From the NCBI GenBank assembly GCA_018335875.1, contig JAGXRN010000015.1, positions 1 to 41,339 of the forward strand: 41,339 bases of DNA, read 5' to 3'. Source of the DNA: Dethiobacter sp. (GTDB lineage Bacteria > Bacillota > Dethiobacteria > Dethiobacterales > Dethiobacteraceae). The notes beneath the pieces were generated by a model. That model worked only from the letters and a program-made list of their open reading frames with translations, did not search any database and was not told the DNA's origin. This document shows positions 6,652-14,571 of the stretch, piece by piece. The translations under genes were made by a program, and so were the position numbers. How positions within the stretch are numbered: the stretch's first letter is position 1; each line of letters starts with the position of its first letter.

Positions 6652-6967
6652 ACGGCAGCCTCTTACTTATTGTTGCTGTTGTTGGCCCTGATTCATTGGA
6701 TTGCTTTCAGTAATATATTTCATACGGCTGTTTAGTTGCTGGAGATGGTTGTCATATCTTGGCTCATTTGCTGAAACATTGTTTTGGCAGCTTCGTCTTC
6801 GGTAGACTGCGCAAAAGTATCGTAGTTGCCTTTAGCGCTTTCACATGCGGCAATAGCTGTTTTTAAATCTGACTGAACAGTCATGAGTTTGCTCCTCAAA
6901 AAATTATTTAAATACATTATAGTTTTTTGCCATTTACACGGTTTTATACAGTTATTAATTGGATTAT
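6652..6967. repeat. Diverged duplicate of the segment at 22191-22523
   Basis: This stretch matches 22191-22523 along its length: the right arm of a terminator (ACGGCAGCC), a DUF1657 gene on the minus strand, and its upstream region ending in CAGTTATTAATTGGATTAT. Similarity stops abruptly after TTGGATTAT in both copies. The copy here has lost the left half of the terminator hairpin and carries a frameshift in the gene. Confidence 0.85.
6667..6884 (-). pseudogene. Frameshifted DUF1657 spore-associated protein gene
   Basis: It starts MTVQSDLKTAIAACESAKG, almost identical to the intact protein at 22207-22437, but one base is missing in the stretch that reads GTTGTCATATC here and GTTGTCCATATC there (near 6750). 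The shifted frame stops soon after SQDMTTISSN. The nucleotide match continues to the glutamine-rich tail, shortened by about four CAA/CAG codons. The 218-base length versus 231 is what a 12-base repeat loss plus one-base deletion predicts. Confidence 0.85.
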
Positions 6968-7049
6968 CTTTCGGCGGCTTTTTTGCTGTGTTCTTCCCAA
7001 TACACCGTGGGTTCACTGTGGACCGGAAATCAATGTGCATAGAAGTGGA

Positions 7050-7313
7050 AGCTTGGCACAAATTATAATTGGTGATGAATCTCGTTCCTGGAGCATAGGC
7101 GACTCCCCTTCACGTTGGGAATTCTCTATGGCAGAGAGGGTGCCGGCGGAAATAGTATTCAGAACCGGTGTGACCCGTGCTGATTTGGATTTATCAATGC
7201 TTGATGTTAAAAAACTGAATATCACTGCGGGAGCGGGAGAACTGACAATTCATCTGGGTCAGACAGATACAGAAAGTATTAATAAATGCATCTGCTGTTA
7301 CCCTGTCAAATAG
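7050..7313 (+). pseudogene. Toastrack (LiaF-like) domain fragment
   Basis: About 85 codons read SRSWSIGDSP, AERVPAEIVFRTGVTRADLDLS and LNITAGAGELTIHLG, the repeating beta-strand pattern of the toastrack domain found in LiaF- and DUF4097-like cell-envelope proteins, where GAGEL and a following LG are typical. There is no membrane segment, no convincing start with a ribosome binding site, and the 5' side abuts the DUF1657 duplication end at about 6967. The C-terminus stops at TAG after CICCYPVK, before a full domain would be complete. It is best read as a broken gene. Confidence 0.55.
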
Positions 7314-7349
7314 TATGTAGTAACAGTTAAAAGCGCGGAGGTAGAGAAA

Positions 7350-8507
7350 ATGGGGGATAAGGTGGCCATCATTGGAGCCGGTCCCGGGGGACTTAGTGCG
7401 GCCCGTGAGGCAGCTTCCCTTGGTTTATCGGTTACAATCTTTGAAAAAGCGTCCGTTGGGGAACGTATTTCCTGTGCAGAAGGTTTTTTTGATTTGCTCA
7501 AACTTTTAGACCCTCCCATCGCTGGTATCCGCTGTAAAGTCAAGGAAGCTATACTTTCTGCTATAGATACCTTTACTGTAGATTGTACCGGCCTTCATCT
7601 GTGGGTAATCGACCGGTCGGAGTGGCAAAAAGCGTTGGCAGAGGATGCCTGTCGGCGCGGCTGTCAACTCTACGAGAATACACCTGTTACCGCTATTAAT
7701 TTTTCATGCTTGCAAAGTGATTATGACTGGATTGTAGATAGCAGTGGTGTATCACCGGTTTCAAAAGCAAAGTTTAAGCTGCCGCCAGTCCGTCTGGGAA
7801 TGACAGCACAGTATACCCTCGCCGGGGATTTTTCCTCTTTGTTTGGTAAAATAAAAGTGGCAGTTGAACCGCATTATTGTGGCTATTATTGGGTTTTTCC
7901 CAAAGCCCGGGACTGTGCAAATGTAGGTGTGGGCTGGTTTGGCAAGCGCAGTAGCGGACTTCAGATTCATCAAGAATTAAAACGGATTATTGAAAAAGAG
8001 CAACTTGACCATTATCAGATTCTCAGGCAAACCGGTGGCCCCATACCTCTTTTACGCCGAAAAGAACTGGTTCTTGGCAATACACTGTTGGTGGGGGATG
8101 CCGCAGGACTGGCTTCTCCCTTACACGGTGGAGGCATTGACATAGCCTGTATTTCCGGAATTCTAGCGGCCAGAGCCATAGGTGCAGCCAGTTCTGAACA
8201 GTACATGCAGTCGGTTCAAAAAATACTTGGGACCCGTCAAAACCTGGAGCAAAAGATTTTTGAGTATTGGGAGAAGACAGAGATTACTTCTATTAACGAA
8301 TTTATGAAAATAGGGTTTGGCCAACCGGATAAAATAGGCACACTAAAAAAGATTAAACAGGCCATAACACAGGAAGCGACCCTTCTCCAGTATGTCACGC
8401 GGGGCCATGTTCAGGCCGACTGGACCAACGGGCTCATTCTTGATGAATTGCCACTTACGGCAAAGCTGCTGATTCGTAAAATAATGTCTGGTCAAATCAC
8501 CCATTGA
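7350..8507 (+). CDS. Geranylgeranyl-reductase-family FAD-dependent oxidoreductase
   Basis: 385 residues. The N-terminus has the FAD-binding motif VAIIGAGPGGLSAAREAA and, about 20 residues on, an acidic end of strand (IFEKA). RISCAEGFFD is the GGR-family active-site-like segment, and the second FAD motif is GNTLLVGDAAGLASPLHGGGI, characteristic of the geranylgeranyl reductase and p-hydroxybenzoate hydroxylase superfamily. Such enzymes reduce isoprenoid double bonds or act on related lipids; the substrate here cannot be read from sequence. Start ATG 7350 behind GCGGAGGTAGAGAAA. It stands alone as the only intact gene between decayed neighbours. No membrane segment is evident. Confidence 0.85.
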   Translation: MGDKVAIIGAGPGGLSAAREAASLGLSVTIFEKASVGERISCAEGFFDLLKLLDPPIAGIRCKVKEAILSAIDTFTVDCTGLHLWVIDRSEWQKALAEDACRRGCQLYENTPVTAINFSCLQSDYDWIVDSSGVSPVSKAKFKLPPVRLGMTAQYTLAGDFSSLFGKIKVAVEPHYCGYYWVFPKARDCANVGVGWFGKRSSGLQIHQELKRIIEKEQLDHYQILRQTGGPIPLLRRKELVLGNTLLVGDAAGLASPLHGGGIDIACISGILAARAIGAASSEQYMQSVQKILGTRQNLEQKIFEYWEKTEITSINEFMKIGFGQPDKIGTLKKIKQAITQEATLLQYVTRGHVQADWTNGLILDELPLTAKLLIRKIMSGQITH

Positions 8508-8521
8508 TTGTAGGCTGGCTT

Positions 8522-8654
8522 TTAGAATATTTCCTGCTCGGCCTGATAAGGAATCGTATTCGGAAATACCATACGTCCAGAAAAAATAGGATCTCCGGCT
8601 AGCACCACGCAGTCCAGTTCATCGCCATCTGAATCCTCTGGCTTTATACCATTT
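8522..8654 (-). pseudogene. Unidentified gene remnant (C-terminal end only)
   Basis: The minus strand reads about 43 codons of protein-like sequence ending in TAA (8522-8524): GIKPEDSDGDELDCVVLAG then DPIFSGRMVFPNTIPYQAEQ. An in-frame TGA lies directly upstream. I do not recognise the family. The composition is unlike random reading and it looks like a truncated 3' end. Confidence 0.35.
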
Positions 8655-8737
8655 CAATATCAGAAATAACGGTTTTTTTGGGCCTCAACTGGCAAAACTG
8701 CTTCTGATGTACCTTTTAGCTAATACAACAAAGGGAG

Positions 8738-9651
8738 TTGAAAGTATTGACAATTCGTGAATATCTGCTTGATCAGATGCTCGACTGGATGGTTAGCCGC
8801 GAAAAATCAAAGACTCTGCCGATGGTGAGCAATTTTACCTGGTACAAGCTGGCGGGAATCGGTGCACGTGCGGAAACCGGTATGCTGTTTCAGGAGCCAT
8901 ATGGGTCGACACGTGATTTTCTGGATCTTAACGATCTTGTGTTTATTCCTGCACAGTTGGCGACATTACCGGTTTCAAAAAATACCGATGTGAACCTGAA
9001 AGTTGAGCTGGGTCCAAAAGCGGAAAAACCTCTGCAGATCAACTTACCTGTAATGGTTACAGGATGGGGCTATGGATTGCAGTCAAGTTTGCGGCCGGCG
9101 ATGTAGAGCGAGATATGGCAGCGGCAGCCGAAGCTGGGTTTGATGTTGCGGTGATTGAAGGTGCCCAGTGCGGCACAGCTGGTAGTCCGGAGATGACTAT
9201 TAATAATTTTGGTCTGCCAACAGCATACGCACTGCCCCGTGCCGCATCATTTATTGACAGGGAGGGTTTGAAGGGGAAAATGTCATTGGTTGTTGTTGGA
9301 GGGTTACGTGATTCTGGAGATGTTCTAAAAGCACTGGCACTTGGCGCCGACGCCGTTTACCTGGGCCAGGCGGCACTGGCTGCACTTCTTTATTCCCAAC
9401 TGGAAAAGACAACGATTGCAGTTTTTTTCACATCACTGTTTAGCTATTCACCTGAGGAAGAAGACGACCTTGACATCGATAAGGCTGCTACAGGCCTTTA
9501 TAATTACATTAAAGCGACGGGTGATGAACTGGCACTCGCCGCCCGCTTGTTGGGCAAGGCAGATATCCGTGAAATTTCGAAGGATGATATGAGAAGCCTG
9601 ACTTCGCTCATTGCCTCGGTAACGGGGGTAACTCCTGCCTATCAGACGTAG
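8738..9651 (+). pseudogene. FMN-binding glutamate-synthase-family protein, internally deleted and frameshifted
   Basis: First frame (TTG 8738 or 8747 to TAG 9104-9106) ends QINLPVMVTGWGYGLQ, the start of the FMN-binding core of GltB-like proteins. The second frame picks up at about 9066 with VKFAAGDVERDMAAAAEAGFD and continues EGAQCGTAGSPEMTINNFG, VVVGGLRDSGDVLKALALGAD and YNYIKATGDELALAARLLGK, the C-terminal half. The two parts are in different frames, and the central region between the VMVTG strand and the VKF strand of the barrel, on the order of 150-200 residues in full-length relatives, is gone. It therefore carries at least one deletion and is not functional as a single protein. The family transfers glutamine-derived ammonia or acts as a standalone FMN oxidoreductase. 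Confidence 0.8.
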
Positions 9652-9771
9652 ACAGTTTCCGGTCGTGAAACGATGCCCTGTGCATTTTCGCTAATTACTC
9701 CTTTTTATCTGCTAATCTATTGGGGAAAAGCAGCTGGCCGGATTTGGAAATACTTCCGGAAATTAAGATAA

Positions 9772-10602
9772 TCAGGCAGGTATGCAACTTTCGCATGATA
9801 CACTTACCTGGCATTTTCCACAACCATAACGGGGCTTATATTTTTTCTTGGTTATATCCAAAAATTCACAGCATATCAGATGATCCTTGCCGTTTTCAAG
9901 AGAGATGGCATTAACAGGGCATTGTTTCACACAGTCGCCGCACATTGAGCAATATTCATCAATCTCAGTATAATCTCTCCCGGAAGGGCTTATCTCTAAT
10001 TCTGTAACGATGCTTCCAAACCTGCCGGCGATACCTTTTGAGGTAATGAGCCCTTTGGAGAGCCCGAATGAACCAAGACCGCATACAAAAGCCACGTGCC
10101 TTTCCGACCAATTGCTTGTAAAGGAGAGCTGATCTTCTTTCCCCAATCCTTTACCAGGCTTTCCTTTGCTCCAGAAACCCTTGTCCAGGGAGGGGACAAT
10201 ACTCAAATACCCGGCATTCAACAACTCATTTTGTAAATATTCCGATAACTTATTAAGGAGCATTTGCCCTTCGTAACGTCCATGCAGCCATCCATCAGAA
10301 GGCCATGTTTCCTCCAGGCTGTTGTCCTTCTTTATAGCTGCAGTGTAAGGCAGGAAAAACGAGATAACGGTTTTCGCCCGGGGAAGCCATTCTTTCGGCA
10401 GTCTAAAATGGCTGCCAATGGCAACCGGATCTTTTAAGCGTGTAAAATATTCATCTCCAGCGTCTCCAAAGGCAAAAACAGGATCTTCATATATCTTCAT
10501 TCCTGCAACGGCATCAGAAATAGCAACTTCCTTTGTCACGTAATTACTTTTTGAAACTTCGATAAACTTAACCGCTGAATTAATTAACTCTGTTTTGTTC
10601 AT
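9772..10602 (-). CDS. Epoxyqueuosine-reductase-like iron-sulfur protein
   Basis: 276 residues. The central block NWSERHVAFVCGLGSFGLSKG and GRFGSIVTELEI is shared with the QueG/DUF1730 group, followed by ferredoxin-type cysteines YCSMCGDCVKQCPVNAI and a second set near the C-terminus (CGKCQVSVSCESC). QueG reduces epoxyqueuosine in tRNA using cobalamin and two 4Fe-4S clusters, but many anaerobes carry several QueG-like paralogues of unknown substrate, and this one lies away from any queuosine gene. Start ATG 10600-10602 behind GAGAGGAGAAAAATAA. A truncated paralogue is at 27019-27450. Likely cytoplasmic; no export signal is seen. Confidence 0.75.
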   Translation of the reverse strand: MNKTELINSAVKFIEVSKSNYVTKEVAISDAVAGMKIYEDPVFAFGDAGDEYFTRLKDPVAIGSHFRLPKEWLPRAKTVISFFLPYTAAIKKDNSLEETWPSDGWLHGRYEGQMLLNKLSEYLQNELLNAGYLSIVPSLDKGFWSKGKPGKGLGKEDQLSFTSNWSERHVAFVCGLGSFGLSKGLITSKGIAGRFGSIVTELEISPSGRDYTEIDEYCSMCGDCVKQCPVNAISLENGKDHLICCEFLDITKKKYKPRYGCGKCQVSVSCESCIPA

Positions 10603-10656
10603 TTATTTTTCTCCTCTCTTCCATGTTTTTTTTTAATTTTAACACATGTGGGAAAA

Positions 10657-10779
10657 TTAATCTGCAATACTTTCCGCGTAGCTGCCGGATGCGGCGTTTT
10701 CAGCAAGTGCTTTATGCAATGCAACTGCTCCGGAACCGGAAAGGGAGACTGGCCGAAGGCTAAGGCAAATAATCAAAGG
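10657..10779 (-). pseudogene. Possible gene remnant downstream of the glycosyltransferase
   Basis: The minus strand holds about 40 codons ending in TAA (10657-10659): LRPVSLSGSGAVALHKALAE then NAASGSYAESIAD. The alanine-rich amphipathic pattern looks like the C-terminus of a protein, but there is no start with a ribosome binding site and I do not recognise it. Confidence 0.25.
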
Positions 10780-10785
10780 GGCAGT

Positions 10786-11454
10786 TCATGAATAATATTT
10801 GTCTTTAACTTTCTGCAGGTCTGCGTTCAGTCTGAAAGCGACCAGTGCATATATAATCAGGTACAGTGTGCGCCAAGCGCTTTCATCGTCAAACTTACGG
10901 CTGCTGGTGATGACCGGCCCCGGCAGTAAAACGGTATTGCCAATGGTTTTGAGCCGGCGGGAAAAGTCCACATCCGTCATAATGGGTAAATGCGTGAACC
11001 CTCCAAGTTTACGAAAAGCGTCTGCGCGGACAAAAATGCCACGATCACCAAAATAAGTGCGGGTCAGACGGCAGTAAATATTCCCTCCGGCGGAGAGGAC
11101 ACGGTAAAAAAGCCTTTTCCCTGCCACTCGCATGGTAAAAGCGCCCCCGTTGACGCCGGGGGGAAGTGACGTCAGGCGGGAAAAGCATCCCGGTGACAGG
11201 AGGGAGTCGGCGTGGAGGAAAAGAAGGATGGACCCTTTGGCAATTGCTGCCCCGGCATTTAACTGTCCTGCCAGGCCGGGCGTTTCACTTTTGATAATCA
11301 GGTCAGTGTAGTGCTGTGCAATTTCCAGGGTACGGTCAAAACTGCCTCCGTCTGCAACAATCAGTTCGCATGCTTCAGGCTGTTCCCGCACACTTTCCAG
11401 GCAGCTTGCCAAAAGTTTTTCCTCGTTGTACGTGGGTACGATAACAGAAATCAT
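10786..11454 (-). CDS. Family 2 glycosyltransferase of the arsenosugar-associated TIGR04283 type
   Basis: 222 residues from ATG 11452-11454, which overlaps the stop of the upstream flavoprotein gene (ATGA), so the two are translationally coupled. GT-A fold features: MISVIVPTYNEEKLLASCL, LIVADGGSFDRT (nucleotide-sugar binding), LLFLHADSLL (DxD-like HAD) and YFGDRGIFVRADAF. The TIGR04283 family is defined by co-occurrence with the radical SAM enzyme ArsS, which is encoded divergently 1.4 kb away. A role in building an arsenosugar or related glycoside is inferred from that association and not proven. One weak C-terminal hydrophobic segment (TLYLIIYALVAF) suggests membrane association. Confidence 0.85.
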   Translation of the reverse strand: MISVIVPTYNEEKLLASCLESVREQPEACELIVADGGSFDRTLEIAQHYTDLIIKSETPGLAGQLNAGAAIAKGSILLFLHADSLLSPGCFSRLTSLPPGVNGGAFTMRVAGKRLFYRVLSAGGNIYCRLTRTYFGDRGIFVRADAFRKLGGFTHLPIMTDVDFSRRLKTIGNTVLLPGPVITSSRKFDDESAWRTLYLIIYALVAFRLNADLQKVKDKYYS

Positions 11455-12812
11455 CTTCTTAGCATCCTTATAATGAACTTGGCCCAGGGGCGGTCTACCC
11501 AACCGGCAAACCATTCATCTGACGCACGCTGCCCGGCAAGGCTCAGTGTGGGATACGTATGTGATGTCAGTCCGATGTCGTGCAGGCGCAGTCCCTTGCG
11601 GCGGGCCAGGACGAACTCGTTAATCAACTCGCCTGCCCGGGGGCCCAAAATATGGACGCCAAGCAGTTTACCGAAAGGGGAGGAGAGAATCTTTACCCTG
11701 CCGTCAGTAGTTCCGTCGGAGATGGCGCGGTCATCACCGGCAAAGGGCTGGTAGTAAGCCTGGTATTTCATGTTCTGCTCTTTGCACTCCTCTTCTGTCA
11801 GCCCCAGGTGCGCCAGTTCCGGGTCAGTGAATGTAGCCCAGGGGGCGCCCTGATAATCAGGACGGCTGTTAAAGGGGAAAAGGGCGTTACGCACTGCGGT
11901 CTTGGCCTCATTCTCGGCCACATTGGAAAAGCGCAAACCCCCGATGCAGTCACCGGCAGCCCAGATATTTTTGGCGGTCGTGCGCAGGTATCTGTCGGTT
12001 TTAATCTTCTCACCGCTGTATTCAACACCGGCCGCTTCCAGATTTATTCCTTCGGTATTGGCGCGCCGCCCCAAAGCAATCAAAAGATGTCGGCCGGGCA
12101 CAACCTCTTTGTCTGTATGCACCCGCCAGCCGTCGGCTGTCTTTTCTACTTTCCGGACACGGGCGTTTAAACGAATATCCAGCCCGTCCTGTTGCAACAG
12201 TTCCGTCAACTCTGCGGACAGTTCGGCATCGTCCCGGGGTAGCAGCCTGTCGCGGGAATGAATCAGTGTGACTTTGGTGCCCAGGCGATGAAAAGCCTGA
12301 GCCAATTCGGTACCGATAGGGCCGCCGCCAACCACCAGCAGGGAAGAAGGCGGCTCAGGCAAATCCCAGACCTCGCTGTTGGTGAGGTATCCTTCGCCAA
12401 GCCCTTGAATATCAGGTCGCAGGGCTGATGAGCCAGTACAGAGTATAAACTTGCGGGCGCTGATCGTGGTATCAGGCAGTCCCAGGGTGTTGCTGTTTTT
12501 AAAGGCTGACAGGCCAAAAAAGAGGTCAACCCGGTATCTCTCCAGCAAACTGCGTGCTTTGGAGCTCTTGCTTGCTTTTTGCACCGTCCTGCGGACATGC
12601 TCCATCACATTTTCGGGGAAATGCCCGCAGCGGTGGGCAATGGAAGCGGCAGCTATCAGCGTTTTGGATGGCACACAGCCTGTCCAGGAACATTCCCCGC
12701 CCAGACGATCGATTTCCACCAACGCTGTGCGGGCGCCAAAAGCACCTGCGGCCACGGCTGCAACCAGCCCGGCAGCACCGCCGCCAATGACAGCCACATC
12801 ATAATTTTTCAC
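11451..12812 (-). CDS. Mercuric-reductase-like FAD/NAD(P) disulfide oxidoreductase
   Basis: 453 residues. FAD motif VAVIGGGAAGLVAAVAAGAFG, then the redox-active disulfide GGECSWTGCVPSK (Cys41, Cys46), an NAD(P)-binding GGGPIGTELAQAF, the second FAD motif IWAAGDCIGG, and the C-terminal dimerisation domain with SHTYPTLS. The last replaces the usual HxHPTxSE of lipoamide dehydrogenase, keeping one His. No N-terminal heavy-metal domain and no C-terminal vicinal Cys pair, so it is unlikely to be a true mercuric reductase. Start GTG 12810-12812, AGGAGG about 10 bases upstream. It forms an operon with the TIGR04283 glycosyltransferase and is divergent from arsS. Confidence 0.85.
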   Translation of the reverse strand: MKNYDVAVIGGGAAGLVAAVAAGAFGARTALVEIDRLGGECSWTGCVPSKTLIAAASIAHRCGHFPENVMEHVRRTVQKASKSSKARSLLERYRVDLFFGLSAFKNSNTLGLPDTTISARKFILCTGSSALRPDIQGLGEGYLTNSEVWDLPEPPSSLLVVGGGPIGTELAQAFHRLGTKVTLIHSRDRLLPRDDAELSAELTELLQQDGLDIRLNARVRKVEKTADGWRVHTDKEVVPGRHLLIALGRRANTEGINLEAAGVEYSGEKIKTDRYLRTTAKNIWAAGDCIGGLRFSNVAENEAKTAVRNALFPFNSRPDYQGAPWATFTDPELAHLGLTEEECKEQNMKYQAYYQPFAGDDRAISDGTTDGRVKILSSPFGKLLGVHILGPRAGELINEFVLARRKGLRLHDIGLTSHTYPTLSLAGQRASDEWFAGWVDRPWAKFIIRMLRR

Positions 12813-12829
12813 CGGCAGAAAACCTCCTT

Positions 12830-12858
12830 TTGTATTTTTCCTTATTTTATCATAACAT
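12830..12858 (+). promoter_or_regulatory. Candidate sigma-A promoter of the arsS operon
   Basis: TTGTAT (12830-12835), 17-base spacer, TAACAT (12853-12858), 47 bases before the arsS start, in the 92-base divergent gap. Fair match to the consensus, found by eye. Confidence 0.35.
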
Positions 12859-12904
12859 TAAGATAGATATGGAAACAAAACATAGAAAACCAAAGGAGAG
12901 CGGA

Positions 12905-13867
12905 ATGGACATTAATAAGAACAATGTTTTTGAATTACTGGCAGGAACTGTTTACGCGCTTGACGTGGAATGCGTTCAGGTCAACCTGGGTAGAATGTGT
13001 ACCCTGTCCTGCTACCACTGCCACCTGGAAGCCTCTCCTGCAAGACTGGAAAAGATGGCGTGGAACGTTGCGCAGGAGGTGTTACGGGCACTGGAGAAAA
13101 ACAGTATCGCCTGCGTCGAGCTAACCGGCGGAGCACCTGAACTGCACCCTGATTTTAAAAGACTTGTAACAGAATTTCGTGGGTTGGGTGTTGACGTTAA
13201 GGTACGGACAAATCTTGCTGTTCTTTTGGAGCCCAGCCTCAAAAATTTGTCCTTATTTCTGCGTAAAAAAGAAGTCTCCCTTGCCGCTTCGCTTCCCTGC
13301 TACCTGCAGGAGAATGTGCAGTCGCAGCGGGGCGACGGAGTTTTTGATAAAAGCATAGCTGCCATAACGATGCTAAACAAACTGGGTTACGGTGTAGGCG
13401 GCGGTCCCAGCCTGGATCTTGTCTTTAACCCCCACGGGGCGAGGCTACCCGGCAAGCAGAGCGAACTGGAAGCAGCTTACAGGAAAGAGCTCTATGAGCG
13501 CTATGGTGTGCTTTTCTCCCGGCTTCATACAGTGACAAACATGCCCATCGGCAGGTTTCGCAGTTTTCTGGAAAACCACAGTTTAACCAGGGAGTACCTC
13601 GCCCTGCTCCGCAGTTCTTTTAACAGCCGGGTACTGAATGAACTGATGTGCCGCAGGCAGGTGTCGGTTGACTGGGACGGCACCCTTTACGATTGTGATT
13701 TCAATCTTGCCCTTGGCAGGCCTTTGGCAACGAAACCCGCCCATGTCACGGCATTTAGCCGCACTGTATTTGCTCGCAGGCGGATTGTTACCGGCGAGCA
13801 TTGCCTGGGGTGCACCGCGGGCGCCGGCTCATCCTGCAGAGGGGCACTGGAGGCAAGCGCGATATGA
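12905..13867 (+). CDS. arsS: Arsenosugar biosynthesis radical SAM protein ArsS (Cys form)
   Basis: 320 residues. The radical SAM triad is CTLSCYHC (Cys32, 36, 39) in VNLGRMCTLSCYHCHLEASP, followed by ELTGGAPELHP, the GGxP-type segment. C-terminal family motifs: LMCRRQVSVDWDGTLYDCDFN and HCLGCTAGAGSSCRGAL. In relatives the last SSC position is often Sec, so this is the cysteine version in a genome that does decode Sec. The enzyme is thought to attach a deoxyadenosyl unit to methylated arsenic. Start ATG 12905 behind AAAGGAGAGCGGA; earlier in-frame codons lack such a site. Stop overlaps the next gene (ATGA). The arsenic methyltransferase ArsM is not in the window. Confidence 0.9.
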   Translation: MDINKNNVFELLAGTVYALDVECVQVNLGRMCTLSCYHCHLEASPARLEKMAWNVAQEVLRALEKNSIACVELTGGAPELHPDFKRLVTEFRGLGVDVKVRTNLAVLLEPSLKNLSLFLRKKEVSLAASLPCYLQENVQSQRGDGVFDKSIAAITMLNKLGYGVGGGPSLDLVFNPHGARLPGKQSELEAAYRKELYERYGVLFSRLHTVTNMPIGRFRSFLENHSLTREYLALLRSSFNSRVLNELMCRRQVSVDWDGTLYDCDFNLALGRPLATKPAHVTAFSRTVFARRRIVTGEHCLGCTAGAGSSCRGALEASAI

Positions 13868-14571
13868 AAATACTGGTGTTTACCCGTTATCCTGAGCCGG
13901 GCAGGGTAAAGACACGCTTAATCCCGGCTGTGGGGAAAGAGGGCGCCTGTAATTTACACAGGGAAATGGCGGAGCACTCTGTAAAACGGCTTAACCGCTT
14001 TAGAGGTATTATGGAAATTTGCTTTGACGGCGGCGATGAGCACATTATGAAAAACTGGTTGGGCCGGGATTTGAGCTACAGGCCCCAGGGCTTTGGCGAT
14101 CTTGGCGAGAGGATGGAGCGCGCGTTTGCAGATGTTCTGTTGTCGGGGGAGAGAAAAGTGGTGGCCGTGGGAACTGACTGTCCATCCCTGTCTGCAGGAC
14201 ACATTCATCAGGCTCTTTGCCGGTTGGATGAATCAGACCTGGTACTGGGGCCAGCGGCAGACGGCGGTTATTATTTAATCGGAATGAGCAAATTGTACAG
14301 TAAACTTTTTAAGGAAATCGACTGGGGAAGCGATAAAGTTCTGCTGCAGACACTTGTGGCCGCGCAGAAACTGGGCCTGAGAGCGACCTTGCTCGAAGAA
14401 CTCGCAGACGTGGACAGGCCGCAGGATCTACCGGTTTGGGAAAAAGAGAGAAAAAGGCTTAGCAAATGTACCATCCAGGTATTAACCCTTTGCTACGCAT
14501 CGAATGTATTATTTTCTGCCTTTTGTCCTCATATAGGCTTTACGAATCTCTTCCCAAATAATCACGGTTGA
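13864..14571 (+). CDS. TIGR04282-type (DUF2064) glycosyltransferase of the arsenosugar cluster
   Basis: 235 residues. Family features: MKILVFTRYPEPGRVKTRL at the N-terminus, VAVGTDCPSLSAGHI (the DCP motif), LGPAADGGYYLIGM and a WGSDKV segment. These proteins are nucleotidyl/glycosyltransferase-fold enzymes that accompany ArsS; the exact sugar step is inferred. ATG 13864 overlaps the arsS stop by four bases. The last 35 or so residues (from CTIQVLTLC on) look unlike the family and overlap the convergent P-type ATPase gene by 63 bases, which suggests the original stop was lost and the frame extended. Confidence 0.85.
   Translation: MKILVFTRYPEPGRVKTRLIPAVGKEGACNLHREMAEHSVKRLNRFRGIMEICFDGGDEHIMKNWLGRDLSYRPQGFGDLGERMERAFADVLLSGERKVVAVGTDCPSLSAGHIHQALCRLDESDLVLGPAADGGYYLIGMSKLYSKLFKEIDWGSDKVLLQTLVAAQKLGLRATLLEELADVDRPQDLPVWEKERKRLSKCTIQVLTLCYASNVLFSAFCPHIGFTNLFPNNHG

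Noticed and set aside
10603..10785. Cobalamin-type riboswitch between the QueG-like and glycosyltransferase genes
   Set aside because: I could not find the conserved B12-box pattern on either strand; the stretch reads better as a gene remnant.
11580..12170. 196-codon plus-strand frame opposite the flavoprotein
   Set aside because: Shadow of the FAD/NAD disulfide oxidoreductase gene; no start site and no recognisable domain.
11451..12812. True mercuric reductase (MerA)
   Set aside because: The C-terminal vicinal cysteine pair and heavy-metal domain are missing and the neighbours are arsenosugar-type genes.
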